Shown: piece after piece, positions 1 to 9,600 of the stretch
Layout of the letters: each line of letters begins with the position of its first letter
Numbering within the stretch: the stretch's first letter is position 1
Assembly (NCBI GenBank): GCA_937920475.1
Contig: CALEUX010000015.1
Span: 62,001 to 126,000, forward strand
Source: an uncultured Marinilabiliaceae bacterium
GTDB taxonomy: Bacteria > Bacteroidota > Bacteroidia > Bacteroidales > Marinilabiliaceae
Direction of reading: 5' to 3'
DNA length: 64,000 nt
The notes under the pieces: generated by a model
Told to the model about the DNA's origin: nothing
The model's input: only the letters and a program-made list of their open reading frames with translations
Database searches by the model: none
Made by a program: the position numbers and the translations under genes

Positions 1-178
1 CCAATTTTAACTCATTGTTATAGCGAATATGGTCGAGGGCATGCAGATTTTTAATCCATAACATTCGTGCTGCCTGAAAAAACGGATATTCGTCTAGAAT
101 AACCTTAATCTCGGACATTGTTTGTTCGTTAAGCAACGCGGGTTGCCGCATTATATCTATAATCTGATGCCTGTTCAT
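1..178 (-). CDS. Hypothetical protein, N-terminal part only (runs off the window edge)
   Basis: Reverse-strand reading from ATG at 178: MNRHQIIDIMRQPALLNEQTMSEIKVILDEYPFFQAARMLWIKNLHALDHIRYNNELK, open to the window edge. Confidence 0.6.
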   Translation of the reverse strand, partial: MNRHQIIDIMRQPALLNEQTMSEIKVILDEYPFFQAARMLWIKNLHALDHIRYNNELKL

Positions 179-181
179 GGT

Positions 182-694
182 TTACCAGTCGGCGAAGGCC
201 TTATTAAAAATATTTTCGGTAAGCTCGTCGATAATTTGTTTAACCAGCTCGTCTTCAATGGCAGTAATATTCTGCTCACTGGGAAAATCCTGATATGCTG
301 AAAACGTTGACTCCCAGTTCTGTCTTGGATTTTTGAAATTCTGATATCTGACCTTAATACTCACCGTTAGTCGCGTCTCCTGCGACAAGGCATTGGCCTG
401 TATGGCCATGGGGCGGGTATCATATCCTACAATTTCACCTGAAAAATCAACATCGCCAACGCCGGGCCTGACAATTAACCGTGACTCGCTGGTTATCCGG
501 TCTTTTAAAGCTTCGGTAAAATTCTGACTTAATGCCGGGTTAATATAAGGTGCTCTGTTCTCGAAATATTGCACTGATGCAATTCTGACATTATCGGGTA
601 CGGACGAACCTTTAAACGTAACCCTGACAGAACATCCTGCCAAAAACAAAATCATGGCTAAACCAACAACCAAATGCCTGCCATATCTATCCAT
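182..694 (-). CDS. lptE: LptE-family LPS assembly lipoprotein (likely start MDRYGRHL at 694; the track ORF begins further upstream)
   Basis: Lipobox LFLAGCS; Bacteroidota LptE-like SVRVTFKGSSVPDNVRIASVQYFENRAPYINPALSQNFTEALKDR; ATG overlaps the stop of the upstream activator gene. Confidence 0.8.
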   Translation of the reverse strand: MDRYGRHLVVGLAMILFLAGCSVRVTFKGSSVPDNVRIASVQYFENRAPYINPALSQNFTEALKDRITSESRLIVRPGVGDVDFSGEIVGYDTRPMAIQANALSQETRLTVSIKVRYQNFKNPRQNWESTFSAYQDFPSEQNITAIEDELVKQIIDELTENIFNKAFADW

Positions 695-1934
695 TAATAT
701 CATATTCTTTAATTTTTCGATAAAGTGTGCGTTCCGAGATACCCAACTCGTTGGCAGCGCTTTTTCTTTTGCCATTGTGTTTTTCAAGAGCCTTTTCAAT
801 CAATTCTTTTTCTTTTTCCTCTAATGATAAGGACTCCTCTATAAACTCTTCTGTATCTTCGATGGTATGCTCATCATGCCGCGGCGTAAAAGCAACTGTT
901 GGTGCAGCTGTAGCTGCTGGCTTTAAAATTTCACCTTCCCCATTATAAAGGTTCCTGATAATCTGAGCATGTTCTCCCTGCATGTTGACTTCACCTCCAT
1001 GCTGTAGCATTTCCAGTACCAGTTTCTTCAGGTCGTTCATATCGCGCTTCATATCAAACAAAACCTTGTAAAGAATCTCTCTTTCGTTAGAAAAATTACT
1101 ATCGCCTCTGGGCTCCTGGGTACCTAAAAGCGCTGGTAAATTTTCCCCCGCATGGGATGGAAGGTACTGCTTTAATAATTCGGCTGATAAAACCCGTTGT
1201 TTTTCAATAACCGATATTTGCTCTGTAATATTTTTAAGCTGACGAATATTCCCCGGCCAACGGTATTTCTCAAGCAACATGCGCGCCTCATCGTCGAGCC
1301 GCACAGCTGGCATTCGGTACCGGTCGGCAAAGTCGTTGGCAAATTTCCGAAACAAAAGGTGAATATCTTCAATACGCTCTCTTAATGGCGGAATTTTTAT
1401 GGGAATACTGTTTAGCCTATAAAAAAGGTCTTCCCTGAATTTGCCATCGCGAATGGCCTTTTCGAGTTCAACATTGGTGGCACCAACAACCCTAACATTG
1501 GTTTTTATAATTTTAGAGGATCCAACCCGGATAAATTCGCCAGTTTCAAGTACGCGTAACAACCTTACCTGTGTTGACATGGGCAGTTCACCTATTTCAT
1601 CAAGAAAAATGGTTCCGCCATTGGCTTCTTCAAAATACCCCTTTCTATCGGATAAAGCTCCGGTAAAAGAGCCTTTTTCGTGCCCAAACAACTCGGAGTC
1701 GATCGTTCCTTCAGGAATGGCACCGCAGTTTACAGCTATATAAGGCCCATGCTTACGTGCACTATGCTGATGAATTATTTGAGGAAATACTTCTTTCCCA
1801 GTTCCACTTTCGCCGGTTATAAGAACAGATAAATCGGTGGGAGCTACCTGAACAGCCACATCAATTGCCCGGCTAAGGGTATAAGAATTACCAATAATTC
1901 CAAACCGTTGCTTTATTTGCTGAACATCCATCAT
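687..1934 (-). CDS. Sigma-54-dependent transcriptional regulator (AAA+ domain plus Fis-type HTH)
   Basis: GESGTGKE Walker A, GAFTGA-type loop (ELFGHEKGSFTGA), C-terminal KRKSAANELGISERTLYRKIKEY HTH. Confidence 0.93.
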   Translation of the reverse strand: MMDVQQIKQRFGIIGNSYTLSRAIDVAVQVAPTDLSVLITGESGTGKEVFPQIIHQHSARKHGPYIAVNCGAIPEGTIDSELFGHEKGSFTGALSDRKGYFEEANGGTIFLDEIGELPMSTQVRLLRVLETGEFIRVGSSKIIKTNVRVVGATNVELEKAIRDGKFREDLFYRLNSIPIKIPPLRERIEDIHLLFRKFANDFADRYRMPAVRLDDEARMLLEKYRWPGNIRQLKNITEQISVIEKQRVLSAELLKQYLPSHAGENLPALLGTQEPRGDSNFSNEREILYKVLFDMKRDMNDLKKLVLEMLQHGGEVNMQGEHAQIIRNLYNGEGEILKPAATAAPTVAFTPRHDEHTIEDTEEFIEESLSLEEKEKELIEKALEKHNGKRKSAANELGISERTLYRKIKEYDING

Positions 1935-2193
1935 TAAAAACTGCTAAAATTTCAGTTACAACTGCCAAAGTTACAATTTCCCCTCCGATTTTTCCGTTTT
2001 ATTAATGTAAAAATATGCTAAGGAGGGTTTGAGCAATTCTTTAATTGTTTAATAAAAATTTAACCTGCGATTAATGATTCGCAAGCCAGATGCTCTGTAA
2101 AATCTTAAAAAAATCTTTACATTTACCTGTATCAATAAATAAATGCCATATATCTGGTTTCAATGAAATCAAAAAAAATAATTACCAAACAAT

Positions 2194-2955
2194 ATGCTTA
2201 AAGACAATATTCTAGGCTTAATTCCTTCCCGTTACGGTTCAACACGTTTTCCGGGCAAACCACTTGCCGATATTGGAGATAAGCCCATGATTCAAAGGGT
2301 TTATGAACAGGCCAGTAAAGTACTCAGCCATGTATATGTAGCTACCGATGATGAAAGAATAGAAAAGGCGGTGAAACAATTCGGAGGCAAAGTGATTATG
2401 ACTTCTCCCAGCCACCAAAGCGGTACCGACCGATGCACCGAAGCTCTGAATAAAGTGGAAAAAGCAGAAAACAAGAGTTTCGATGTGGTTATCAATATAC
2501 AGGGCGATGAACCATTTATTGACCCCAACCTGCTGGAAACCCTTGCAGGCTGCTTTTTAAGTTCCATGACTGAAATTGCCACGCTGGTAAAGCCTTTAAC
2601 CCGAAATGAGGATTTGTTCGACCCCAACAAGCCTAAGGTAATTTTTAATCCCAAATATGAAGCCATTTATTTTTCGCGGTCGCCCATCCCATATTTAAGG
2701 CAATTTCCCCAACAGGAGTGGGCCTTTCAATACAAATATTACCTGCATATTGGTTTATACGGCTATCGCAGCGACATTTTACGCGAAATTACCAATCTGA
2801 AACCATCATCGCTGGAATTGGCCGAATCGCTGGAACAGCTCAGGTGGATAGAAAATGGCTATACAATTAGCGTGCGAATAACCGACCATGAAAGCATTGC
2901 CATTGACACGCCTGAAGACCTTGAGCGAATTCTTAGTATGGGATTTCCAGATTAA
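2194..2955 (+). CDS. kdsB: 3-deoxy-manno-octulosonate cytidylyltransferase
   Basis: LIPSRYGSTRFPGKPLADIGDKPMIQRVYEQ N-terminus and VINIQGDEPFI motif. Confidence 0.96.
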   Translation: MLKDNILGLIPSRYGSTRFPGKPLADIGDKPMIQRVYEQASKVLSHVYVATDDERIEKAVKQFGGKVIMTSPSHQSGTDRCTEALNKVEKAENKSFDVVINIQGDEPFIDPNLLETLAGCFLSSMTEIATLVKPLTRNEDLFDPNKPKVIFNPKYEAIYFSRSPIPYLRQFPQQEWAFQYKYYLHIGLYGYRSDILREITNLKPSSLELAESLEQLRWIENGYTISVRITDHESIAIDTPEDLERILSMGFPD

Positions 2956-2980
2956 AAACAAACAACTAATTATCAAACTC

Positions 2981-4990
2981 ATGAAACTGGTTGAAATTGA
3001 CCCCTGGCTGGCGCCTTTTTCGTTACAACTTGAAAAGAGAAGCAATTTGTACCGTTCGAAACTTGAAGATATTTACATTCAATGGGGAACGTTAAAAGAA
3101 TTTGCATCGGGACACCAGTTTTTTGGTTTGCATAAGCACGAAAATGGCTGGATTTTCCGCGAGTGGGCGCCTGCAGCCACTGAGATTTATCTGGTTGGCG
3201 AATTTTCGCAATGGAAACCTATGCCTCAATATGGTTTACAAAAACAACATCACGGAATCTGGAGTATTCAATTGCCCGCTGATGTATTGAAACACGGAGA
3301 TTTTTACAAACTTTGGATGGTTTGGGACAATGGTGCAGGTATGCGCATTCCTTCCTATGCCACCAGAACTGTGCAAGACCCGCAAACATTGTTGTTTAGT
3401 GCTCAGGTGTGGCAACCTCAGCCCTTTCAATGGAGCGACCACGGTTTTGCAGGCCCCGAGCAACCACCATTAATTTACGAAGCGCACACCGGAATGGCTC
3501 TTGAGGAAGCCAAAGTAGGTTCATACATTGAATTTACTGAACAAATTCTGCCCCGAATTAAAACAGCAGGTTACAGTATGATTCAGTTGATGGCAGTTCA
3601 GGAGCATCCCTATTACGGTAGTTTTGGCTATCACGTGTCGAATTTTTTCGCTCCGAGCAGCCGGTTTGGCACTCCCGAAGAGTTGAAATACCTTATTAAT
3701 GAAGCTCATAAGCTGGATATTGCCGTTATAATGGATATTGTTCATTCACACTCGGTTAAAAATGAAGAAGAAGGCCTGAGCAGGTTCGATGGTTCATACG
3801 ACCAGTTTTTTCATGCCGGCGATCGAGGTAACCATCCTGCTTGGGATTCGCGTTGTTTCAATTACGGCAAAGATGAAGTGCTTCGCTTTTTGCTTTCAAA
3901 TTGTCGCTATTGGATTGAGGAGTTTCATTTTGACGGGTTCAGGTTCGATGGTGTTACCAGCATGTTATACCTGCATCATGGACTGGGACGCGATTTTACA
4001 ACTTACCATCATTATTTCGATGGCCAGCAGGATGAAGACGCAGTGCTTTATTTAACGCTTGCCAATCAACTAATCCATGAAATCAAACCTACAGCAGTTT
4101 CCATTGCGGAAGAAATGAGCGGATTCCCGGGCATTGGGGCCAGTCCTAAATCCAACGGACTTGGATTTGATTACCGGTTAAGCATGGGTGTGCCCGACTT
4201 TTGGATAAAACTTATAAAGGAAGTGCCCGATGAGCATTGGCAGGTAGGCTACATTTATCATGAACTGATGCAGCACAGGCCTGAGGAGAAAATTATTGCC
4301 TATGCCGAATCCCACGACCAGGCCCTTGTTGGCGACAAAACCATCATTTTCAGATTGGCTGATAAGGAGATGTATGATTTTATGGCCAAAGACAAGCCCA
4401 GCTTGATCATCGACAGGGCTATTGCTTTGCACAAAATTATACGATTGATAACGCTTTCAACTGCTTATGGTGGCTACCTGAATTTTATGGGCAATGAGTT
4501 CGGCCATCCTGAATGGATAGATTTTCCTCGCGAAGGTAACAACTGGTCGTATCAATACGCCAGAAGGCAATGGAACCTTGTGGATAATGGCCTGTTAAAA
4601 TATGAATGGCTGGCTCTTTTCGATAGAAAAATGATAGAAACAGTCCGGCAATTTGAATTGTTGCATAACAATTATATCAACACCAATCTTATAAACGATG
4701 GCGACCAAATTTTAGCATTTGAGAGAGGCCCATTGATGTTTGTCTTTAATTTTAATCCCACACGTTCGTTTACCGATTATGGTATTCCGGTTAAAGCAGG
4801 AAAATTTAAAGTTATCCTGAATTCAGACAATTCTGAATTTGGAGGATTTAGCCGTATTGATGAAAATCTGATATATTATTCGGAACCAATACCACTGCAA
4901 CGAACAACACATCAGGTAAAATTTTACATCCCATCCCGCACAGCATTGGTATTTAAGCGAATGGAAGTTAAAAGTGTTTACGATGTATGA
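2981..4990 (+). CDS. glgB: 1,4-alpha-glucan branching enzyme (GH13; likely start MKLVEIDPW at 2981)
   Basis: CBM48-like N-terminus (FREWAPAATEIYLVGEFSQW), GH13 motifs DIVHSHS, GFRFDGVTSM and FMGNEFGHPEWIDFPREGN. Confidence 0.93.
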   Translation: MKLVEIDPWLAPFSLQLEKRSNLYRSKLEDIYIQWGTLKEFASGHQFFGLHKHENGWIFREWAPAATEIYLVGEFSQWKPMPQYGLQKQHHGIWSIQLPADVLKHGDFYKLWMVWDNGAGMRIPSYATRTVQDPQTLLFSAQVWQPQPFQWSDHGFAGPEQPPLIYEAHTGMALEEAKVGSYIEFTEQILPRIKTAGYSMIQLMAVQEHPYYGSFGYHVSNFFAPSSRFGTPEELKYLINEAHKLDIAVIMDIVHSHSVKNEEEGLSRFDGSYDQFFHAGDRGNHPAWDSRCFNYGKDEVLRFLLSNCRYWIEEFHFDGFRFDGVTSMLYLHHGLGRDFTTYHHYFDGQQDEDAVLYLTLANQLIHEIKPTAVSIAEEMSGFPGIGASPKSNGLGFDYRLSMGVPDFWIKLIKEVPDEHWQVGYIYHELMQHRPEEKIIAYAESHDQALVGDKTIIFRLADKEMYDFMAKDKPSLIIDRAIALHKIIRLITLSTAYGGYLNFMGNEFGHPEWIDFPREGNNWSYQYARRQWNLVDNGLLKYEWLALFDRKMIETVRQFELLHNNYINTNLINDGDQILAFERGPLMFVFNFNPTRSFTDYGIPVKAGKFKVILNSDNSEFGGFSRIDENLIYYSEPIPLQRTTHQVKFYIPSRTALVFKRMEVKSVYDV

Positions 4991-4998
4991 ACCATTCC

Positions 4999-6351
4999 CT
5001 ACTTCAGAGAAGGCATTTGATCTCTTGTAATAACATTGGGATTCGCAAAAGAAGTGACCCACCATGCAGCATTGGCATGGGTGTGGTCATCCTTCGAAAA
5101 CTCAGCGCCAGAGGTGTTAACTGTTCTGCCATAATCGTACCAGGGCATAAAAAACGACCAGGTTGCACCGGTATTCCATTGGCTGGCAATGTTCGACACG
5201 TCGCCACATTCGCTTAAAGCAACGATTTTATCAGGATACTTATTCTGAATAGACTCATAATGCGTTGCAATCCATACTACATCATTACGGTGGTAAATAT
5301 CGCGACCAATAATATCAACATACTCATTGCCAGGATACCAGTTGTCATCATTGGTTTCAACCGTCCACACCCAAATCAGATTATTCAAACCTTCATCCTT
5401 AAAATAGTTGAACATAAAACGCCATAGCGCTTTGCAAGGTTCTGCCCCTTTAGCTCCCCACCAAAACCAGGTGCCGGCTGCCTCATGTAAGGGTCGCCAA
5501 AGTACGGGTATATTTTTCTCCTGAAGTTTCTTTAGAGTTATTGCAGCTTTGGCCAGGTCGGCTTTAATAACTCCGTTTTCCCAGGTTCCTTCCTGCACCG
5601 CTCTGGAAATATCGAATGTGGTTTCATTGGTATAAAAAGCATACTCGGTGCTACTTTGATTTTTTGGGACGTTCCAGTGCCACATTAAAGTTACCAGCCC
5701 ATTGTTATTCCACCAATTCTCAATAACTGAAACATCTTCATAATTAATCCAGGAACCAGGGGCAGAAGCGTATAAATGAATTAGATCGAATCCATTTAAA
5801 GCCGGATATTTAGCTGTTTTGGAATGCACCCAAATGGCCTCGTTAATATTCCAACTTACATTGGCCATAGCTCCCGATATTATTTTTGAGCCATAATTAC
5901 TGCGCATAAAATTGTAAACCTTAACTGCTTCCGGTGAGGGATTCTCCAATACCAATGATTGTTTAATATTATCGCTAACAGGAGGTTTAGTGGTAAATGA
6001 AAACTCAATACTTTCCTGTAAAGGCACTTTTTTGGTATTGATAACAGCACCTGCAGGAATCCTGACAGTATATTGTGTGCCCATGGTTAATGACACTTCA
6101 AGAACAACTTTTGTAAACTGTGCTGCAGCCTGAACCTGTGTGCCGTTAACAGTAATTCCATGTGATGCCTTTAAAGTTACAACCTCATCAAACGTTACAG
6201 TAACTTCTGTAGCGATCCCTACATTTTGCACTCCGTTTGCAGGAATACTACTGATGAATACTGGTGGAATACCCTTTTCTGTATCATCATCACCTTTGCA
6301 TGCCGAAAGAATGAAAAGACTTATTATTAAGAGAGATAAGTATCTGCCCAT
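4999..6351 (-). CDS. GH26-like glycoside hydrolase (beta-mannanase type), lipoprotein with N-terminal Big_5-like Ig domain
   Basis: Lipobox LSACKG; Ig-like IPPVFISSIPANGVQNVGIATEVTVTFDE; catalytic-like VLWRPLHEAAGTWFWWG and IVALSECGD. Confidence 0.85.
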   Translation of the reverse strand: MGRYLSLLIISLFILSACKGDDDTEKGIPPVFISSIPANGVQNVGIATEVTVTFDEVVTLKASHGITVNGTQVQAAAQFTKVVLEVSLTMGTQYTVRIPAGAVINTKKVPLQESIEFSFTTKPPVSDNIKQSLVLENPSPEAVKVYNFMRSNYGSKIISGAMANVSWNINEAIWVHSKTAKYPALNGFDLIHLYASAPGSWINYEDVSVIENWWNNNGLVTLMWHWNVPKNQSSTEYAFYTNETTFDISRAVQEGTWENGVIKADLAKAAITLKKLQEKNIPVLWRPLHEAAGTWFWWGAKGAEPCKALWRFMFNYFKDEGLNNLIWVWTVETNDDNWYPGNEYVDIIGRDIYHRNDVVWIATHYESIQNKYPDKIVALSECGDVSNIASQWNTGATWSFFMPWYDYGRTVNTSGAEFSKDDHTHANAAWWVTSFANPNVITRDQMPSLK

Positions 6352-6525
6352 TGATGCAATTGTTAAATGTTAATAAATGCAAAAATAGCTTGATTGAAAT
6401 TATTGAGCTAATACGATTTGTGCATTTTCATGTAGATTCTAATCCATCATACGATCTTTAAAGACAAATATATTGCCTGCCCAATTGATGACTAACAAAA
6501 TGGCTATTAAAGTCCTGTAGGTAAC

Positions 6526-6643
6526 AAAAAGGAGGCCGTCTCAAAAGTCAGAGACACCCTCTTTTTATTCGTACTCCTACCCGAGTAGTTTTTCAAATAC
6601 TCAATTTTCAGAGCCTTAAAAAAACTTATGAGACAGCCTCTTT
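6526..6643 (+). repeat. ~115-bp MITE-like repeat, copy 1
   Basis: Core tctcaaaagtcagagacaccctctttttattcgtactcctacccgagtag...ttatgagacagcctctt is identical to copies at 30625-30741 and 31733-31847; ends form an imperfect inverted repeat. Confidence 0.9.
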
Positions 6644-6668
6644 AAGTAGTTTAAAGGCTTTGTTAATT

Positions 6669-9600
6669 CTATAACCACCTTACCAGACAAAAATCCTGTT
6701 TGTGAGGCAATGCTTCATTTTTAGGTACCATACGAATACCAAACTTGAACACACCAGGAAGGTTCAGTTTGTAATTCAATTTATAATGAATTACAGAGCC
6801 TTCCCTACTAACCACATCAAAGGGTTCAATATGCACAATGGTTGGAAACTGCTCATCGGTAGGTTCGGCTATTACTATTTCGAGACCAATATCAACACCT
6901 GCTAACCGTTTTAAATCAAGAGAAACCTCAACATTATACGGATCGCCAATGCCCAATTCCTGCTTGCCAATATCAGGCATAGTACAGTTTAGTACGGTAA
7001 CATATTCCCACCCTGAAATAACCCTTCGTTTCCAGGAAGCTAGTTCGTGAACAACTCGATAATCATTCTCTTTTAGTTTGCTTACACGTTTATACATAGG
7101 GTCGTAAAATCTTGTTCCATAATCATTTATCATCCTACGGGTAGTAAACTCCGGAGCTATTAATGCGATGGAATTTTTAATATATTCAACCCACCCTTTC
7201 GGAACCCCCGCTTTATCTTTATTGAAAAATAATGGAATAACCTCATTTTCAAGAATACTGTAAATAGTAACAGCATCCAGTTCATCTTGAAAGGCTTGGT
7301 TCTCAAAAGTCTTTTTATCAGTAAGCGCCCAACCGGCACGCTCTTTATATCCCTCGTACCACCACCCATCAAGTACGCTAAAGTTTAACACACCATTAAG
7401 TTCGGCTTTTTCTCCACTGGTACCTGATGCTTCCAGCGGTCGGGTTGGTGTATTGAGCCACACATCTACACCACTTATTAAGCGCTTGGCCAAATCCATA
7501 TCGTAGTTTTCGAGGAAAACAATTTTTCCTACAAACTCGGGGCGTCTGGATATTTCAACAATTTTTTTGATAAGCCCCTGACCTGCACCATCGGCGGGGT
7601 GTGCCTTGCCGGCAAAGATAAACTGAACTGGTTTGTCGGGGTCGTTTACAATTTTCTTTAACCTGTCAAGATCGTCGAACAATAAATGGGCTCGTTTATA
7701 CGTAGCAAACCTACGGGCAAAGCCGATGGTTAAAGCATCTTCACGAATGGTATCCAATACATCCACAATATGCGATGGATCTTCGTGGCGATCGACCATG
7801 CCGGCCCCCATGCGCCACCTGATGTATTCAATGAGTTTCCTTCTGAGATACTTGCGAACTTCCCAAATTCTTTCGTCGGGGACAGAGTAAATCTTTTCCC
7901 ATTTAGTTTTGTCCGACACATCGTTGAGGAAATCTTCCCCAAACTCGCTTTCATAAAGGCGTCTGAACTCAGAGGCAGTCCAGGTTCCATAATGCACACC
8001 ATTGGTAACATAACCAATGTGCAATTCTTCGGGAAAATATCCTTTCCAAAGGTTACGGAACATTTTTTTTGTGACTTCGCCATGTAACCAGCTCACACCA
8101 TTCACCTCCTGAGAAGTTTTTGCAGCCAATACGCTCATCGAAAACTTTTCAAACCCGCCATGCTCTTCACGCCCCAAATCCATAAATTCTTCCCAGGTAA
8201 TTTTTAGTTTTTCGGGAATATGGCGCATATATGCACGGAACATATCTTCGTCAAATTGATCGTGGCCCGCAGGAACCGGTGTGTGAGTGGTAAACAAAGA
8301 TGAAGCCCGCACAATCTCCATGGCTTCGGAGTAACTGAATTTCTTCCCAATCAGGTTAACCAGTCGTTCAACATTAATCAGAGCAGCATGCCCCTCGTTA
8401 CAATGATATAAGTCCATGTCAGCTTCCAGTTTGTGTAGCAAACGGATACCTCCCATACCCAAAAGAATTTCCTGCTTAAGCCTGTTTTCCCAGTCGCCTC
8501 CATAAAGCATGTGGGTAATTTCGCGGTCGGCATGGCTGTTAGCAGGTACATCAGTATCTAAAAGATACAATGGCACACGGCCAACCTGAGCTTTCCAAAC
8601 CAGAGCCTGCACTTCACGTCCGGGTAAATCGATGCGAACCATTAAGGGTTCACCATTTTTATCTCTCACTTCCTCAAGCGGCAGACTTGAGAATTCCTGC
8701 ATTTCATATTTAGCCGTTTGCTCCCCATTGATGGTTAAAGCCTGCTTAAAATAGCCATAACGATAGAGCAATCCTATTGCTGTAATGTTAACCCCTTTAT
8801 CTGAAGCTTCTTTTAAATAATCACCTGCCAGAACACCAAGTCCTCCTGAGAAAATTTTCAGCACATCGTTAATTCCATACTCCATACTGAAATAAGCTAT
8901 GGAATAGTCGTTTACAAAAGGCTTATTCATATACTCGGTAAACTGAGCATGCAAAGTATCCAGCATTGACAGGAATACCTCATCGGAAGCCAGCTGGGTA
9001 AGCCGATTGTATGAAACTTTCTCGAGCAGCATGAGTGGGTTCTTGCGTACTTCTTCCCAAACATCTTCGTCGATGTATTCGAACAATTCAGTAGCTTGGT
9101 AATTCCATGTCCACCATAGGTTACGGGATAAATCGTGCAGAATGCTTATCCGGTCGGGCAATTTTGATTTAATTACCAACTTTTTCCAAACTGGGGTGGA
9201 AATGGTATCAGGAACCACTTTAACGCGAGGCTCGCGCTGAAATAAACTGAACTGATCCTTTCGATTATTGACTTCTTTTAGAGCAATATCGTAAGCTTTG
9301 TAATAATTCCGTATCAGGTTTTCCCATTCGAGAGTGGCTGCCAAAGCAAACGATTTTTGGCGTATGGATGCAACCTCCTCACCCGATTTGGCTGCGTAAT
9401 GATTAATAACGCTGGCAATTTCGAGGGCTACTTCCTGCTGATTAACATCGTTACGGTAAAGCACTTCAACGCCATAAGCAATATTTTTAGAAAATTGTTT
9501 GGCCCAAATGCCAAAACCAGCAAGGCTTGTGGTTATGGTTGGAATTCCAAATGCAATACTTTCGAGTGGTGTATATCCCCATGGTTCATAATATGAAGGG

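Noticed and set aside
4987-5217. Plus-strand 76-aa ORF beginning at the end of glgB
   Set aside because: Antisense to the C-terminal coding sequence of the GH26-like gene, whose catalytic motifs support the minus strand.
7730-8087. Overlapping ORFs on both strands inside the phosphorylase domain
   Set aside because: Out of frame with a continuous, motif-rich phosphorylase reading frame.
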